Shown here piece by piece: positions 7,544 to 18,300 of a stretch of 37,230 bases of DNA. Both the position numbers and the translations under genes were made by a program. The notes beneath the pieces were generated by a model. It did no database searches, had not been told where the DNA came from, and was given only the letters and a program-made list of their open reading frames with translations. The DNA comes from Pseudomonadota bacterium (GTDB taxonomy: Bacteria > Verrucomicrobiota > Verrucomicrobiia > Limisphaerales > SXTU01), in contig RFVF01000047.1 of the NCBI GenBank assembly GCA_009922615.1, positions 1 through 37,230 of the forward strand. The letters are read 5' to 3'. The number at the start of each line of letters is the position of its first letter. Position 1 is the first letter of the stretch.

Positions 7544-9967
7544 ATGCCGCGCCGCCCATTCATCTATCCGTTTGTGCTCGCACTCCTCGCCTTGAGCGTG
7601 GAGACGTTCACCGCCCGCGCGGTGGAGCCACTGGCGGCTTACATTTTCCCTGCCGGCGGACAGCGCGGAACGAGTGTGCCCGTGCGGGTGGGCGGGTGCT
7701 ATTTCCACGGCAAGGCGGGTTTTGAAATGCTCGGGCCAGGTGTCTCGGCCCCCGCGTGGGTCGTGGAGACCAACACGATCTGGTTCGAGGGGCCGCTCAT
7801 CGTCCAACCCGCGTCACAACGCAGCGAGGATTACCCGCGCGATCACGCCGCCACCATCCGCATCGCGGACGACGCCCCGCTCGGCGTGCGCCATTGGCGG
7901 ACGTGGACTTCGCAAGGAGCGACTCCGGCCATGAAGTTCATCGTCGGTGATCTGCCCGAAATCATCGAAACGGAAGTGGAGGGCGAACCGTTGCCCGTGG
8001 CTGTCACCCCACCGGTGACAATCAACGGCCGCATCTTTCCGCGGGAGGATGTGGATGTTTGGACCTTTCCGGCGCGTGCGGGGCAGGCGTTCACTATTTC
8101 GCTTGCAGCGTTGTCACTCGGCTCGCAGTTGCAGGCCCGGCTGATTGTGCAGGACGCGGCGGGACATCCCTTGCAGGAGGCCCTCGCCACCCAGCGCACC
8201 GATCCGATGCTGCAATTCACCGCGCCTCGCGACGGCACCTACGGCGTGCGGATCGACGACGTGAATGCCAACGGCCTCCAGAGCTACGTGTATCGCCTCA
8301 CCATCACCGATCGGCCGGTAGTGACACGCACCTTTCCCCTCGGCGGCCAACGCGGTCAAAGTGTGAAGCTCGCGCTTGCCGGCCAGGCGTTGCCCGCGCG
8401 GGAACTCGAAATCAAACTCCCAGCCACCGGCTCCGGAGCAGTTAGCGTCCCGCTGGTCTTCAACGGAAAGTTCGCCACGACCACGGTGCTCGAACTCGAT
8501 GAATTGCCGGAACTCGTTTACGCGGAAGGTTCCGCTCCATTCGCGGTGCCCGCGGTGTTGAACGGTCGCATCCTCAAACCGGGGGGCACGAATGTCTGGC
8601 GGTTCTCCGCCAAAAAGGGCGAGACCTTGGAATTCTCCCTCGCCTCAGCCCGCCTTGGCAGTCCGCTCACCCCGGTGGTCTCGGTGGTGGATGACAGCGG
8701 CAAAACGATCGTCAGTGGGGAAGCCGCCCCCGGTGAACTGACCGATCTCACCCTGAACTTCCGCGCGCCGGCCGACGGTGAATTCCTCGAACGCATCAGC
8801 GAGCGATTCGCCTCACGCGGAGGTGCGGACTTCGCGTATCGCCTGCGCGTCGCACCGCCGAATCCCACGCCGGATTTTCAGCTCACGCTCGCCAACGACA
8901 CGCTCACCGTCATCCGCGAAACCGCCGATAGCGAGCCAGCACCCGGCAAGCCCAAGCGCGGCGGCAAGCAGCAGCCCGGCAAACTCAAGGTCAACGTCGT
9001 CACGCGCGGCGGATTCAAGGGAGACATTGACCTCGCGGTCGAGGGATTGCCTTCGCAGGTAACCGTCTCAGGCACCAAGATCGCCGCCGGCCGCACCACG
9101 GCAGATCTGAGTTTTTCCGCCGAGCACGGGGCGAAAATTGGGGCCGCTCATCTCACGGTGCGCGGCACAGCCACCCTCAATGGTGAGGTGGTCACGCGCA
9201 CGGCCAGTCTCCCGGCCCCGCGCGGCGAAGCGGCGATTGATTCGGTATTGCTCGCATTGGCTCTGTCCACGCCGTTCAAAACCACGAGCGAATTCCTGAT
9301 GAACATCGTGCCACGCGGCTCGAAATACCGGCGGCCCTACGGCATCGAACGCGGCGGCTACGAGGGGCCCCTCGTGGCCAAACTCGCCGACCGGCAGGGA
9401 CGTCACTTGCAGGGCGTCACCGCGCCGCCAGTGGAGATTTCGCCGGGCGACGACCGGTTCGAGTTTGAAGTCACGTTCCCGCCGGGCATGGAGCTGAGTC
9501 GCACGAGCCGTTCCCAAGTCATGTTGCTGGGCACGATCCGCGACCATGACGGGTCCGAACATGTCGTCAGCTACAGCCAAAACGAGCAGAACGATCAGGT
9601 CATTACCATCACGCAGGCAGGGCTGCTCGAATTGGAACTCGATCTCACCTCCGTGCGCGTCGTGCCGGGAGCTGCAGTGAAAATTCCCTTCCACCTGCGC
9701 CGGGACAAGTCACTGGCTGCCGAGGCTGTGCGCGTGGAACTCACCCTCCCCGCTCATGTCCAAGGTGTCCGCGCGGAACCGGTGACGGTGATTGGCGGCA
9801 CGGGACTTGGCGGGTTGGAAGTTTTCTTCAGTGCCAGCCCGGGGCCGTTCAATATGCCCATTCGTGTGTTCGCGACCACCCTTGATCTCCGCCAGCCGCA
9901 TACGGCCGAGGCGTTCATTGAGTTCGTGAGACCCGCCATGGCCCGCACCGCCCGCGCGCAGGAATAA
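7544..9967 (+). CDS. Large secreted protein with pre-peptidase C-terminal (PPC)-like beta domains
   Basis: An exported protein of 808 residues. The ATG at 7544 begins a clear Sec signal (MPRRPFIYPFVLALLALSVE, cleavage near ARA). In-frame starts at 7466 and 7514 would put unrelated residues ahead of it. The mature part begins with an Ig-like domain (IFPAGGQRGTSVPVRVGG), repeated later as TFPLGGQRGQSVKLALAG. PPC-like domains follow the pattern of an N-terminal INGRI, then DVDVWTFPARAGQAFTISL and GTYGVRIDD, and again VLNGRILKPGG, NVWRFSAKKGETLEFSLA. A basic, low-complexity linker (KPKRGGKQQPGK) precedes a third beta region. No catalytic motif is visible. Such proteins in planctomycetes and verrucomicrobia usually sit beside DUF1549/DUF1553 and DUF1501 genes. 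Here only DUF1501 is nearby, beyond the efflux operon. Confidence 0.8.
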   Translation: MPRRPFIYPFVLALLALSVETFTARAVEPLAAYIFPAGGQRGTSVPVRVGGCYFHGKAGFEMLGPGVSAPAWVVETNTIWFEGPLIVQPASQRSEDYPRDHAATIRIADDAPLGVRHWRTWTSQGATPAMKFIVGDLPEIIETEVEGEPLPVAVTPPVTINGRIFPREDVDVWTFPARAGQAFTISLAALSLGSQLQARLIVQDAAGHPLQEALATQRTDPMLQFTAPRDGTYGVRIDDVNANGLQSYVYRLTITDRPVVTRTFPLGGQRGQSVKLALAGQALPARELEIKLPATGSGAVSVPLVFNGKFATTTVLELDELPELVYAEGSAPFAVPAVLNGRILKPGGTNVWRFSAKKGETLEFSLASARLGSPLTPVVSVVDDSGKTIVSGEAAPGELTDLTLNFRAPADGEFLERISERFASRGGADFAYRLRVAPPNPTPDFQLTLANDTLTVIRETADSEPAPGKPKRGGKQQPGKLKVNVVTRGGFKGDIDLAVEGLPSQVTVSGTKIAAGRTTADLSFSAEHGAKIGAAHLTVRGTATLNGEVVTRTASLPAPRGEAAIDSVLLALALSTPFKTTSEFLMNIVPRGSKYRRPYGIERGGYEGPLVAKLADRQGRHLQGVTAPPVEISPGDDRFEFEVTFPPGMELSRTSRSQVMLLGTIRDHDGSEHVVSYSQNEQNDQVITITQAGLLELELDLTSVRVVPGAAVKIPFHLRRDKSLAAEAVRVELTLPAHVQGVRAEPVTVIGGTGLGGLEVFFSASPGPFNMPIRVFATTLDLRQPHTAEAFIEFVRPAMARTARAQE

Positions 9968-9989
9968 AGGGGGGCGCCGAACCCAGCCT

Positions 9990-10751
9990 TCACCCCAACG
10001 CCGCCCGCACCGCCGCCACCAAGGCGTCCACTCTCATCGGCAACGGAAAATCCGACGGTGCCTCCAGCGTGTAGCTCAACCGAGTCTTGTGTTGGAGCAA
10101 CCAAAACGCCTCCGGCCATTGCGGCCGCGAGCTCGGGTCGTGGCTGGGATGAATGATCCCGCCGTGCGCGGGCCGGCCTTCGATCACCTCCGTCAGATCG
10201 ATCGGACAGACCGAAGCCACCGCGTCCACCATGCGCTGCGCGAGTGAGGGCAAGCCGTCGGGATTCAGTTCGTAAAGGTAAAAGCCATTCGACTCCCAGT
10301 CCTCGTGTAGACAGAACGCAACGTCGAACGCGGGTTGCTGGGCCAGCCACGCCACATGCGCGCGCGCCTCTGCCGTTTCGAAGTGCTTGTAGTCGCGGTT
10401 TAGATCCTTGCCGTGCAGGTTTTCCCGGCGGTTATCCGGAAACCCGGTCGGGTTCAAGCATGGACAGAGGAACAGATTCATATTGGCCGGCCAGCAATTC
10501 TCCTCCAGCAACCGCTGCACCGCCAGCGGCCCGGCCGGTTCATCCCCGTGAATGCCCGTGGAGAGATAGACATTCCGCTGCGCGCCCGGATGGGGTCGGC
10601 GGAACGTGAGCAATTCACCGCCGCCGTCGAACGGGATGGACGCCACTTCCCAACCGTGCAGCCGGGCCGCGTGCGCCGCCGCATGGCAGACCCGCTCCAC
10701 GTCGATCCGCTCGCCGTGATAGCCGCCGTGGTTTTTGCCAAGTCGCTGCAT
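9990..10751 (-). CDS. M14-like zinc carboxypeptidase / succinylglutamate desuccinylase-aspartoacylase family protein
   Basis: A 253-residue cytosolic protein with the zinc-site pattern of the M14 superfamily: His68 and Glu71 in STGIHGDEPAG and His149 in CLHEDWES. DLNRDY (from residue 116) supplies the Asn-Arg pair that binds substrate carboxylate, and YTLEAPSDFPL near the C terminus supplies the likely catalytic Glu. The compact length and lack of a signal peptide fit the desuccinylase/aspartoacylase and small peptidase branch rather than secreted digestive carboxypeptidases. The natural substrate is not evident. It is convergent with the PPC gene, with 22 bases between them, and divergent from the efflux operon, with 182 bases between the start codons. 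Promoters for both directions must lie in that gap, but I see no convincing consensus boxes there. Confidence 0.82.
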   Translation of the reverse strand: MQRLGKNHGGYHGERIDVERVCHAAAHAARLHGWEVASIPFDGGGELLTFRRPHPGAQRNVYLSTGIHGDEPAGPLAVQRLLEENCWPANMNLFLCPCLNPTGFPDNRRENLHGKDLNRDYKHFETAEARAHVAWLAQQPAFDVAFCLHEDWESNGFYLYELNPDGLPSLAQRMVDAVASVCPIDLTEVIEGRPAHGGIIHPSHDPSSRPQWPEAFWLLQHKTRLSYTLEAPSDFPLPMRVDALVAAVRAALG

Positions 10752-10933
10752 TCGTTACGCCCACAGGGTAACGCGGTCAGCGAGGCGAGGCCACACGTTC
10801 CCATCACCCACACCCACGCTCGACGGGCGACATAATCCTGTTCAACATCCCATTGCATTCGCGCCCCGCCAACAATCCGTCAGCGATTTTACCCGGGGCA
10901 ATCGTCAGACTTTTTGCCATCATCAAATCAGCC

Positions 10934-12217
10934 ATGCAACCCAGTGACGCTTCCACGGAACCAACGAAACCGTCGGCCCCGGCCAGCGCGCGGGCCAGCC
11001 TGGGCAGCAACCTCCTCATCGTGGTGCTCGTGCTCGCACTGGCCGGCGGCGGCGTGTGGTGGTATCGGCAGCAACACCCCGCCGCTGCGCCCGAGGGCAA
11101 GGGTCCGCCGGGCAGCGGAGGCGGCCGGCCGCCGCAGCCGCCCGTCCCGGTGGTGACGACCAAGGTCCTGCAAAAAGATGTGCCCATCTACCTCGACGGC
11201 TTGGGCACAGTGATGGCCTATAACAGCGTCACCGTGCGCGTGCGCGTGGACGGGCAGTTGCAGAAAGTGGCGTTCACCGAGGGCCAGGACGTGAAGGCTG
11301 GCGATTTGCTGGCCCAGATCGATCCCGACCCGTTTCTCACCCAAGTGGCGCAAGCCGAGGCGCGCAAGACTCAGGACGAGGCGCAACTTACCAACGCCCG
11401 CATCCAGTTGAAGCGCAATGCCGACCTGCTGGCGCTGAAAATTGTTTCTCAGCAGGACTACGACACGCAAAAGGCACTCGTGGATCAGTTCGAAGCCACG
11501 GTGAAGGCCGATCAAGCCGCCATCGACAGCGCGAAGGTCCAGCTCAACTACACCAAAATCCTCGCGCCCATCAGCGGCCGCACGGGATTGCGACAGGTGG
11601 ATCAAGGCAACATCGTGCGCGCGAATGATGCCAATGGCCTCGTCGTGATCGCGCAGCTTCGCCCCATCTCCGTGAGCTTCACGCTGCCGGAGCAGACATT
11701 GAACGACATTCAGCAGCAGATGGCTCGCGGCGAACTGCCCGTGCTCGCCGTTGCCCGCGATGACACGAGCGTGCTGGACGAAGGCAAACTCGCCGTGATC
11801 GACAACCAGATCGACACCACCACCGGCACCATCCGGCTCAAAGCCACCTTCCCCAACGCGGACCTGCGGTTGTGGCCCGGCCAGTTTGTCAATGCCCGCC
11901 TGCTGTTGACCACGCGCACCAATGGCATCGTCGTGCCCTCGACGGTCGTGCAGCGCGGCCCCGATGGCACTTACGCATTCGTCGTGAACACCGAGGATTC
12001 CACCGTAAAGCTGCGGCCCGTGAAGGTCGGACAGATGGCCAGCGGCCAAGCCTTGATCGAATCCGGCCTGCAACCCGGGGAAACCGTGGTGGTGGACGGC
12101 CAGCACAAGCTGCAGCCTAGCGCGAAAATTCTCACCGGCCCGCCAGCGGGAAAACCACCGGGCCCGCCGGGGACGGCTCCCGGCGCTGAATCGCGCGGCA
12201 AAAAGTCCAAGCAGTGA
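10934..12217 (+). CDS. mdtA: RND efflux periplasmic adaptor subunit (MdtA-like)
   Basis: This membrane-fusion protein of 427 residues links an inner-membrane RND pump to an outer-membrane channel. One N-terminal membrane segment lies at about residues 26-44, followed by a Gly/Pro-rich linker. The lipoyl half-motifs (VTVRVRVDGQLQKVAF, GDLLAQIDP) flank a helical hairpin. Then come TKILAPISGRTGLRQVDQGN and the beta-barrel region (PISVSFTLPEQ, DTTTGTIRLKATFPN, LWPGQFVNARL). The MdtA/AcrA-type SGRTGLR and TGTIRLKA motifs are clear. The C terminus is a Pro/Gly- and Lys-rich tail. The ATG at 10934 was chosen because the membrane segment follows closely. The frame is open upstream to 10853 but those residues look non-coding. 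Its stop overlaps the next start (GTGA), showing tight coupling. Confidence 0.9.
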   Translation: MQPSDASTEPTKPSAPASARASLGSNLLIVVLVLALAGGGVWWYRQQHPAAAPEGKGPPGSGGGRPPQPPVPVVTTKVLQKDVPIYLDGLGTVMAYNSVTVRVRVDGQLQKVAFTEGQDVKAGDLLAQIDPDPFLTQVAQAEARKTQDEAQLTNARIQLKRNADLLALKIVSQQDYDTQKALVDQFEATVKADQAAIDSAKVQLNYTKILAPISGRTGLRQVDQGNIVRANDANGLVVIAQLRPISVSFTLPEQTLNDIQQQMARGELPVLAVARDDTSVLDEGKLAVIDNQIDTTTGTIRLKATFPNADLRLWPGQFVNARLLLTTRTNGIVVPSTVVQRGPDGTYAFVVNTEDSTVKLRPVKVGQMASGQALIESGLQPGETVVVDGQHKLQPSAKILTGPPAGKPPGPPGTAPGAESRGKKSKQ

Positions 12218-15200
12218 ATCTCTCCGAGCCCTTCATCCGCCGGCCCATCGCCACGTCGCTCCTGATGGCGGCGATCATCATGCTGGGCATGTTGGGGTAT
12301 TATCTGCTGCCCATCTCGGCGCTGCCGCCGATTGATTACCCGACCATCCAGGTGACGGCGCAGTATCCAGGCGCGAGCCCCGATGTGATGGCGTCATCCG
12401 TCACGACGCCGTTGGAGCGCCAGTTCGGCCAGATCAGCGGCTTGGCGCAGATGACTTCTGTGAGTTCCTTCGGCAATTCCAGCATTACCCTGCAATTCAA
12501 TCTGGAAAGAAACATTGATGCCGCCGGACAGGACGTGCAGGCCGCGATCAACGCCGCCAACGGCGTGCTGCCCAAGACCATGCCCAGCCCGCCGACCTAC
12601 AGCAAGGTCAACCCAGCCGACACGCCCATCCTGACGCTGAAAATCACCTCCGACACCTTGCCGCTAGAAAAGGTTAACGACCTCGCCGACACCGTCCTCG
12701 CACAGAAACTCAGTGAAGTCACCGGCGTCGGCCTCGTCACCATCGAAGGCAACCAGAAGCCCGCCGTGCGCGTGCGCGTGAACCCAGCAGCCATCTCCAC
12801 ACTCGGCATCAGCTTCGAGGAAATCCGCCTCGCCCTCATCCAGAACAACATCAACGCGCCCAAGGGCAGCTTCGACGGCCAGCGCCAGGCTTACGCGATC
12901 AGCGCCAACGACCAGATCTTCTCCGCCGCCGAGTATCGCAACGTCATCATCGCCTACAAAAACGGCTCGCCCGTGCGCTTGGGAGACATCGGCGAGGTCA
13001 TTGACAACGTCGAAAACGTCCGGCTTGCCGGCTGGGTGGACGGCCAGCCCGCGGTGATTCTCGACATTCAACGCCAGCCCGGCGCGAACATCATCGAGAC
13101 CGCCGACCGGGTGAAGGCGTTGCTGCCGCGCTTGCGCAGCTCCATCCCGCCCACAGTCAAAATCACCATCCTCTCCGACCGCACGGAAACGATCCGCGCT
13201 TCGATCGCCGACGTGCAGTTCACGCTGCTGCTGACGATGGCGCTCGTCATTATGGTGATCTTCCTCTTCCTCCGGAAATTCTGGGCCACCGTCATCACCA
13301 GCGTCGCGCTGCCGCTCGCGATTGTCGGCACGTTTGGCGTGATGAAGCTCGCGGGCTTCGGCCTGGACAATCTTTCGCTCATGGCGCTGACCATCGCCAC
13401 CGGCTTCGTGGTGGATGACGCCATCGTGATGATCGAGAACATCGTGCGCTTGATGGAGCTGGGTGAAACGCCCATGCAAGCCGCACTCAAGGGCGCGAAG
13501 CAGATCGGCTTCACGGTGATTTCCCTGAGCGTCTCGTTGATTGCCGTGTTTATCCCGCTGCTGTTCATGACCGGCATCGTGGGCCGGCTGTTCCGCGAGT
13601 TCGCCATCGTTTTGAGCGTGTCCGTTGTCGTGTCTGCCATCGTCTCGCTCACGCTCACGCCGATGATGTGTGCGCACCTGCTGAAGCCGGAGAAACCCGG
13701 CGATCACAGCCGGCTATTCCTGCTGACCGAACACTTCTTTCGAGGGATGCTCGCGTGGTATGAGGCCGGCCTCAAATGGGTGCTGCGCAATCAGGCCTTC
13801 ACCCTGCTCATCGCCGTCGGCACGCTCGTCGCCACCGTCTGGCTCTACGTGGTCATTCCCAAAGGCCTGCTGCCGATGCAGGACACCGGCCTCATCATCG
13901 GCGTCACGGATGCCGCGCAATCCATCTCCTTCCGCGCGATGGTCGAGCGCCAGCGCACGATCGCCGAGATCATCCGGCAGGACCCCGACGTGGCGAGCGT
14001 TGCTTCCTTCGTCGGCGCGGGGACGGTCAACGCCACCGTCAACACCGGCCGCATCTACATCAACCTTAAGCCCCGCGAGCAGCGCGCCGGCATTGCCACC
14101 ATCATGGGCCGGCTGCGCGCAGCCACGAAGGACGTGCAAGGCGTTTCCCTCTTCATGCAAGGCGTGCAGGACGTGCAGATCGACAGCCGCGTGAGCCGCA
14201 CGCAGTTTCAATACACGCTGGAAGACGCCGATGAAGCCGAGCTGTCTGCCTGGGCACCGAAACTCCTCGCCAAGTTGCGCAGCCTGCCCGAGCTGACCGA
14301 CGTGGCGTCCGATCAACAATCGGGCGGTTTGCAATTTCACATCGAGATCGACCGGGACAAGGCCGCGCGCCTCAGCGTGATTCCGCAGGCGATTGACGAC
14401 ACCCTCTACGACGCCTTCGGTCAGCGCCAAGTCTCCACGATTTTCACCCAGCTCAATCAATACCGCGTGATCCTCGAAGCCGAGCCACGCTTTCAACTCA
14501 CGCCCGAATCCCTCAGCAAAATCCACGTGAAATCCACCACTGGCCAGCTCGTGCCGCTGAACACGATCGCCGCCGTGAAAACCATCACCGCGCCGCTGGC
14601 CATCGTGCATCAGGGCCAATTTCCCGCCGTCACGCTCTCCTTCAATCTCCAGCCCGGCAGCTCGCTCGGCGCGGCAGTCGAGGCGATTCAAAAAGCCCAG
14701 CGCGAGATCGAAATGCCGGAGACCATCGTGGCGACCTTCTCCGGCACAGCGGCGGAGTTTCGCTCCTCCTTGAAGAGCGAGCCGTGGCTGCTGCTTGCGG
14801 CCATTGTCGTCATCTACATCGTGCTCGGTGTCCTCTACGAGAGCTACATCCACCCGATCACGATTCTCTCCAGCCTGCCCTCCGCCGGCGTGGGTGCGCT
14901 ACTCGCCCTCGATCTCTGCGGGCATGACCTCTCGCTCATCGCATTGATCGGCATCATCCTGCTCATCGGCATCGTAAAGAAAAACGCGATCATGATGATC
15001 GACTTCGCGCTCGAGGCAGAACGCACGGAAGGGCTGCCGCCGGAAGAATCGATCTACCAAGCCTGCGTGCTGCGGTTCCGGCCGATCATGATGACCACGA
15101 TGGCGGCGTTGCTCGGCGCATTGCCGCTGGCGTTGCAGGATGGAACCGGCTCCGAGCTGCGCCGGCCGCTGGGCATCGCCATCGTCGGCGGGCTGCTGCT

Positions 15201-15360
15201 GTCGCAATTCCTCACGCTCTACACCACGCCGGTCATTTACTTGTATCTCGATCGGCTCGGCAAGTGGGCCCGCCGCTGGCGGCGTTCGCTAGGCTTGGCG
15301 GAAGCCGAACCACCCGCCGCCGAACCGGCCAACCCACCAGCCAACGCTCCGGCGACATGA
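12214..15360 (+). CDS. mdtB: RND efflux permease, MdtB-like
   Basis: This inner-membrane proton-drug antiporter has 1048 residues, the normal RND size. The GTG start at 12214 overlaps the mdtA stop by four bases. The N terminus SEPFIRRPIATSLLM is the first membrane helix. A large periplasmic porter loop follows, and LTIATGFVVDDAIVMIENI is membrane helix 4 with the proton-relay pair Asp401-Asp402. The partner lysine lies in GIVKKNAIMMIDFA (Lys922 or Lys923). Sequence such as LPISALPPIDYPTIQVTAQY and APKGSFDGQRQAYAISANDQ resembles MdtB more than AcrB. MdtB and MdtC assemble in one trimer in E. coli, and the tandem arrangement suggests the same here. Substrates are not predictable. Confidence 0.9.
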   Translation: MNLSEPFIRRPIATSLLMAAIIMLGMLGYYLLPISALPPIDYPTIQVTAQYPGASPDVMASSVTTPLERQFGQISGLAQMTSVSSFGNSSITLQFNLERNIDAAGQDVQAAINAANGVLPKTMPSPPTYSKVNPADTPILTLKITSDTLPLEKVNDLADTVLAQKLSEVTGVGLVTIEGNQKPAVRVRVNPAAISTLGISFEEIRLALIQNNINAPKGSFDGQRQAYAISANDQIFSAAEYRNVIIAYKNGSPVRLGDIGEVIDNVENVRLAGWVDGQPAVILDIQRQPGANIIETADRVKALLPRLRSSIPPTVKITILSDRTETIRASIADVQFTLLLTMALVIMVIFLFLRKFWATVITSVALPLAIVGTFGVMKLAGFGLDNLSLMALTIATGFVVDDAIVMIENIVRLMELGETPMQAALKGAKQIGFTVISLSVSLIAVFIPLLFMTGIVGRLFREFAIVLSVSVVVSAIVSLTLTPMMCAHLLKPEKPGDHSRLFLLTEHFFRGMLAWYEAGLKWVLRNQAFTLLIAVGTLVATVWLYVVIPKGLLPMQDTGLIIGVTDAAQSISFRAMVERQRTIAEIIRQDPDVASVASFVGAGTVNATVNTGRIYINLKPREQRAGIATIMGRLRAATKDVQGVSLFMQGVQDVQIDSRVSRTQFQYTLEDADEAELSAWAPKLLAKLRSLPELTDVASDQQSGGLQFHIEIDRDKAARLSVIPQAIDDTLYDAFGQRQVSTIFTQLNQYRVILEAEPRFQLTPESLSKIHVKSTTGQLVPLNTIAAVKTITAPLAIVHQGQFPAVTLSFNLQPGSSLGAAVEAIQKAQREIEMPETIVATFSGTAAEFRSSLKSEPWLLLAAIVVIYIVLGVLYESYIHPITILSSLPSAGVGALLALDLCGHDLSLIALIGIILLIGIVKKNAIMMIDFALEAERTEGLPPEESIYQACVLRFRPIMMTTMAALLGALPLALQDGTGSELRRPLGIAIVGGLLLSQFLTLYTTPVIYLYLDRLGKWARRWRRSLGLAEAEPPAAEPANPPANAPAT

Positions 15361-18300
15361 ACATTTCCGAGCCATTCATCCGCCGGCCCGTGGGCACTTC
15401 GCTCTTGGCGGCAGGACTGTTTTTGCTCGGCGTCGTGGCCTATCACCTGATGCCGGTCGCGGCGGTTCCGCGCGTGGATTCGCCAGTCATCCAAGTCTCC
15501 GGCTCGCTGCCCGGAGCGGATCCCGCGACGGTGGCGTCCTCCGTGGCGACCCCGCTGGAACGCCGGCTCGCCGAGATTTCCGGCGTCACGGAAATCACCT
15601 CCATCAGCACGCTGGGCGGCACTTCCATCACCGTCCAGTTCGATCTCAACCGGAAGGTGGACGACGCCGCACGTGACGTGCAGGCCGCGATCAACGCGGC
15701 GGGCAATGAACTCCCGTTCAACATGCCCAACCCGCCCACCTACCGGAAAATCAACCCGGCCGATTCTCCGATCATGGTGCTGGCGATGACTTCCGCGACC
15801 CTCGCGCCCACGGCGGTCTTCGAGTATGCGGACAGCGTCATCGGTCAGCGCCTCAGCCAGGTGGAAGGCGTGAGCCAGGTGGTGCTCAACGGCGCGGAAA
15901 AATCCGCCGTGCGCGTCCAGGTAAACCCCGCCGCCCTCGCCTCCGCCGGCCTGAGCCTCGAGGAATTGCGCTCGCTGCTGGGCCAGGTGAACGTGGACGC
16001 GCCACTCGGGAGCTTCGACGGCCCGGACACGAGCTACACCATCACCAGCAACGGCCAGTTGATCGACGTGAAGGATTACCAGTCGCTGATCATCACACAG
16101 CGCAAGGGCACGCCGATCAAGCTGACCTCGCTCGGCCGCGTCGAGGAAGGCGTCGAGAACGAGCGTCTCGCCGGCTGGTCCGGCACCAAGCGGGCGGTTC
16201 TGCTGATTGTTTACAAGCAGGCCGGGGCAAACGTGATTGAGACCGTGGACCGGATAAAAGCCGTGCTGCCCGAGTTGAAACGCTGGATTCCCCAGTCCGT
16301 GCAGATCACCCAACTCAGCGACCGCACCACAACCATCCGCGCATCGGTGAAAGATGTGCAGTTCTCTCTGGGGCTGAGTATCGGCCTCGTGGTGATGGTG
16401 ATCTTCCTGTTTCTGCGCCGGTTCTGGCCCACATTCATCGCCAGCATCACCGTGCCGCTGGCTTTGGCAGGCACCTTTGCGCTCATGTATCTCTGTGGCT
16501 TCAGCCTGGATAACCTCTCGCTGATGGCCATCACGATTTCGGTGGGCTTCGTGGTGGATGACGCGATCGTGGTGATCGAGAACGTGTTTCGGTTCATCGA
16601 GCAGGGAGACTCGGCGATGACCGCCGCGTTAAAGGGCGCGCGGCAAATCGGCTTCACCGTGGCCTCCATGAGTCTCTCGCTGGTGGCGGTGTTCATCCCC
16701 CTGCTCTTCATGGGTGGCTTGATCGGACGGCTGTTTCATGAGTTCGCCGTGACATTGAGCGCGGCGATCCTGGTCTCCGGTGTGATCTCGTTGACGTTGA
16801 CGCCGATGCTTTGCTCGCGCTTCCTGCGGGCGGAGTCTTCCTATGCTTCGCGCGGGGTTTTTTACCGCACTTCGGAACGCATCTACCACTCGTTTCTGGG
16901 CGTCTATGAATTCGGCCTCAACTGGGTGCTGCGCCATCAGGTGATCATGCTCGTAGTGACTGTGGCCACGATGGCCGGGACCGTATGGCTCTACCAAGCC
17001 GTGCCGAAGGGCTTCTTCCCGCAGCAGGACACCGGCGTGCTCATGGGCACCACGGAAGCCGCGCAGGACATTTCCTTCCCCGCCATGGCCGCCTTGCAGG
17101 ACAAGGTCGCGCGCATCGTCGAGGCAGACCCGGCCGTGGCCACCATCGGCTCGTTCATCGGCGCGTCCTCCGGCAGTTCCACCGTGAACAACGGCCGGAT
17201 GTTCATCACGCTAAAACCGCTCGAAGTCCGGCAGGTCAGCGCCGATGCCGTCATCGCGCGGTTGCGGCGCAAGCTCTCAGAAGTCGGCGGGATCAATCTC
17301 TTCCTCGTGGCGATGCAGGACATCCGGCTGGGTGGACGCATGGGCAAAGGACAGTTCCAATACTCCCTGCAATCCGGCGAACTCGCCGAACTCACCCAGT
17401 GGGCCCCGCTGCTGGAGGCCCGGCTCCGCAAGATTCCCGAACTCAAAGACGTCAGCAGCGACCTCCAAACGCGCGGCCTTCAGTCCCGCATCGTCATTGA
17501 TCGCGATGCCGCGTCACGCCTGGGCGTCTCACCGTTGGCCATCGACAACACGCTCTACGACGCCTTCGGCCAGCGTCAGGTCTCCACACTCTACAAGCGC
17601 TACAACCAGCATCACGTCATCCTGGAAGTGGACCCTAAATTCCTCAAAGACCCGTCGGCGTTGAATTACATCTTCGTCAAATCCAACACCGGCAAACAGA
17701 TCCCCCTCGCGAGCGTCGCCAAGTTTCGCACCGTCAACGCCAGCCTCTCGGTCGCGCATCAAAGCCAATTTCCTGCCGTCACCATCTCGTTCAACCTCGC
17801 GCCCGGCGTTCCCCTCGGCGTTGCCACGGAGCTGATCCAACAGGCCACCGAGGAGCTCCAGATGCCCGCCAGCGTGAACGGGAGCTTTCAAGGCACCGCG
17901 CAGATGTTCAAGGCCTCGCTCACCAACATGCCCCTGCTCCTTCTGGCCGCCCTGCTCGCCGTATATGTCGTGCTTGGGATGCTCTACGAAAGCCTGATCC
18001 ACCCGCTGACCATTCTCTCCACCCTGCCCTCCGCCGGCGTGGGCGCGTTGCTGGCCCTGATGTATTTTGGCTACGACCTCTCCCTCGTCTCGTTCATTGG
18101 CATCATCCTGCTCATGGGCATCGTGAAGAAGAACGCCATCATGATGATCGACTTCGCCATCGACGCCGAACGGCACGACGGGCTGACTCCCGAGCAAGCC
18201 ATCCACAAGGCCTGCATCATCCGTTTCCGCCCGATCATGATGACCACGATGGCTGCGTTGTTCGGCACGCTGCCGCTGGCCTTGGGCATGGGCACCGGGT

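Noticed and set aside
13714..14853. Long minus-strand open frame within mdtB (379 codons), with similar ones in mdtA and mdtC
   Set aside because: The plus-strand RND sequence is unmistakable. The antisense products are His/Asp/Arg-rich with no recognisable domain.
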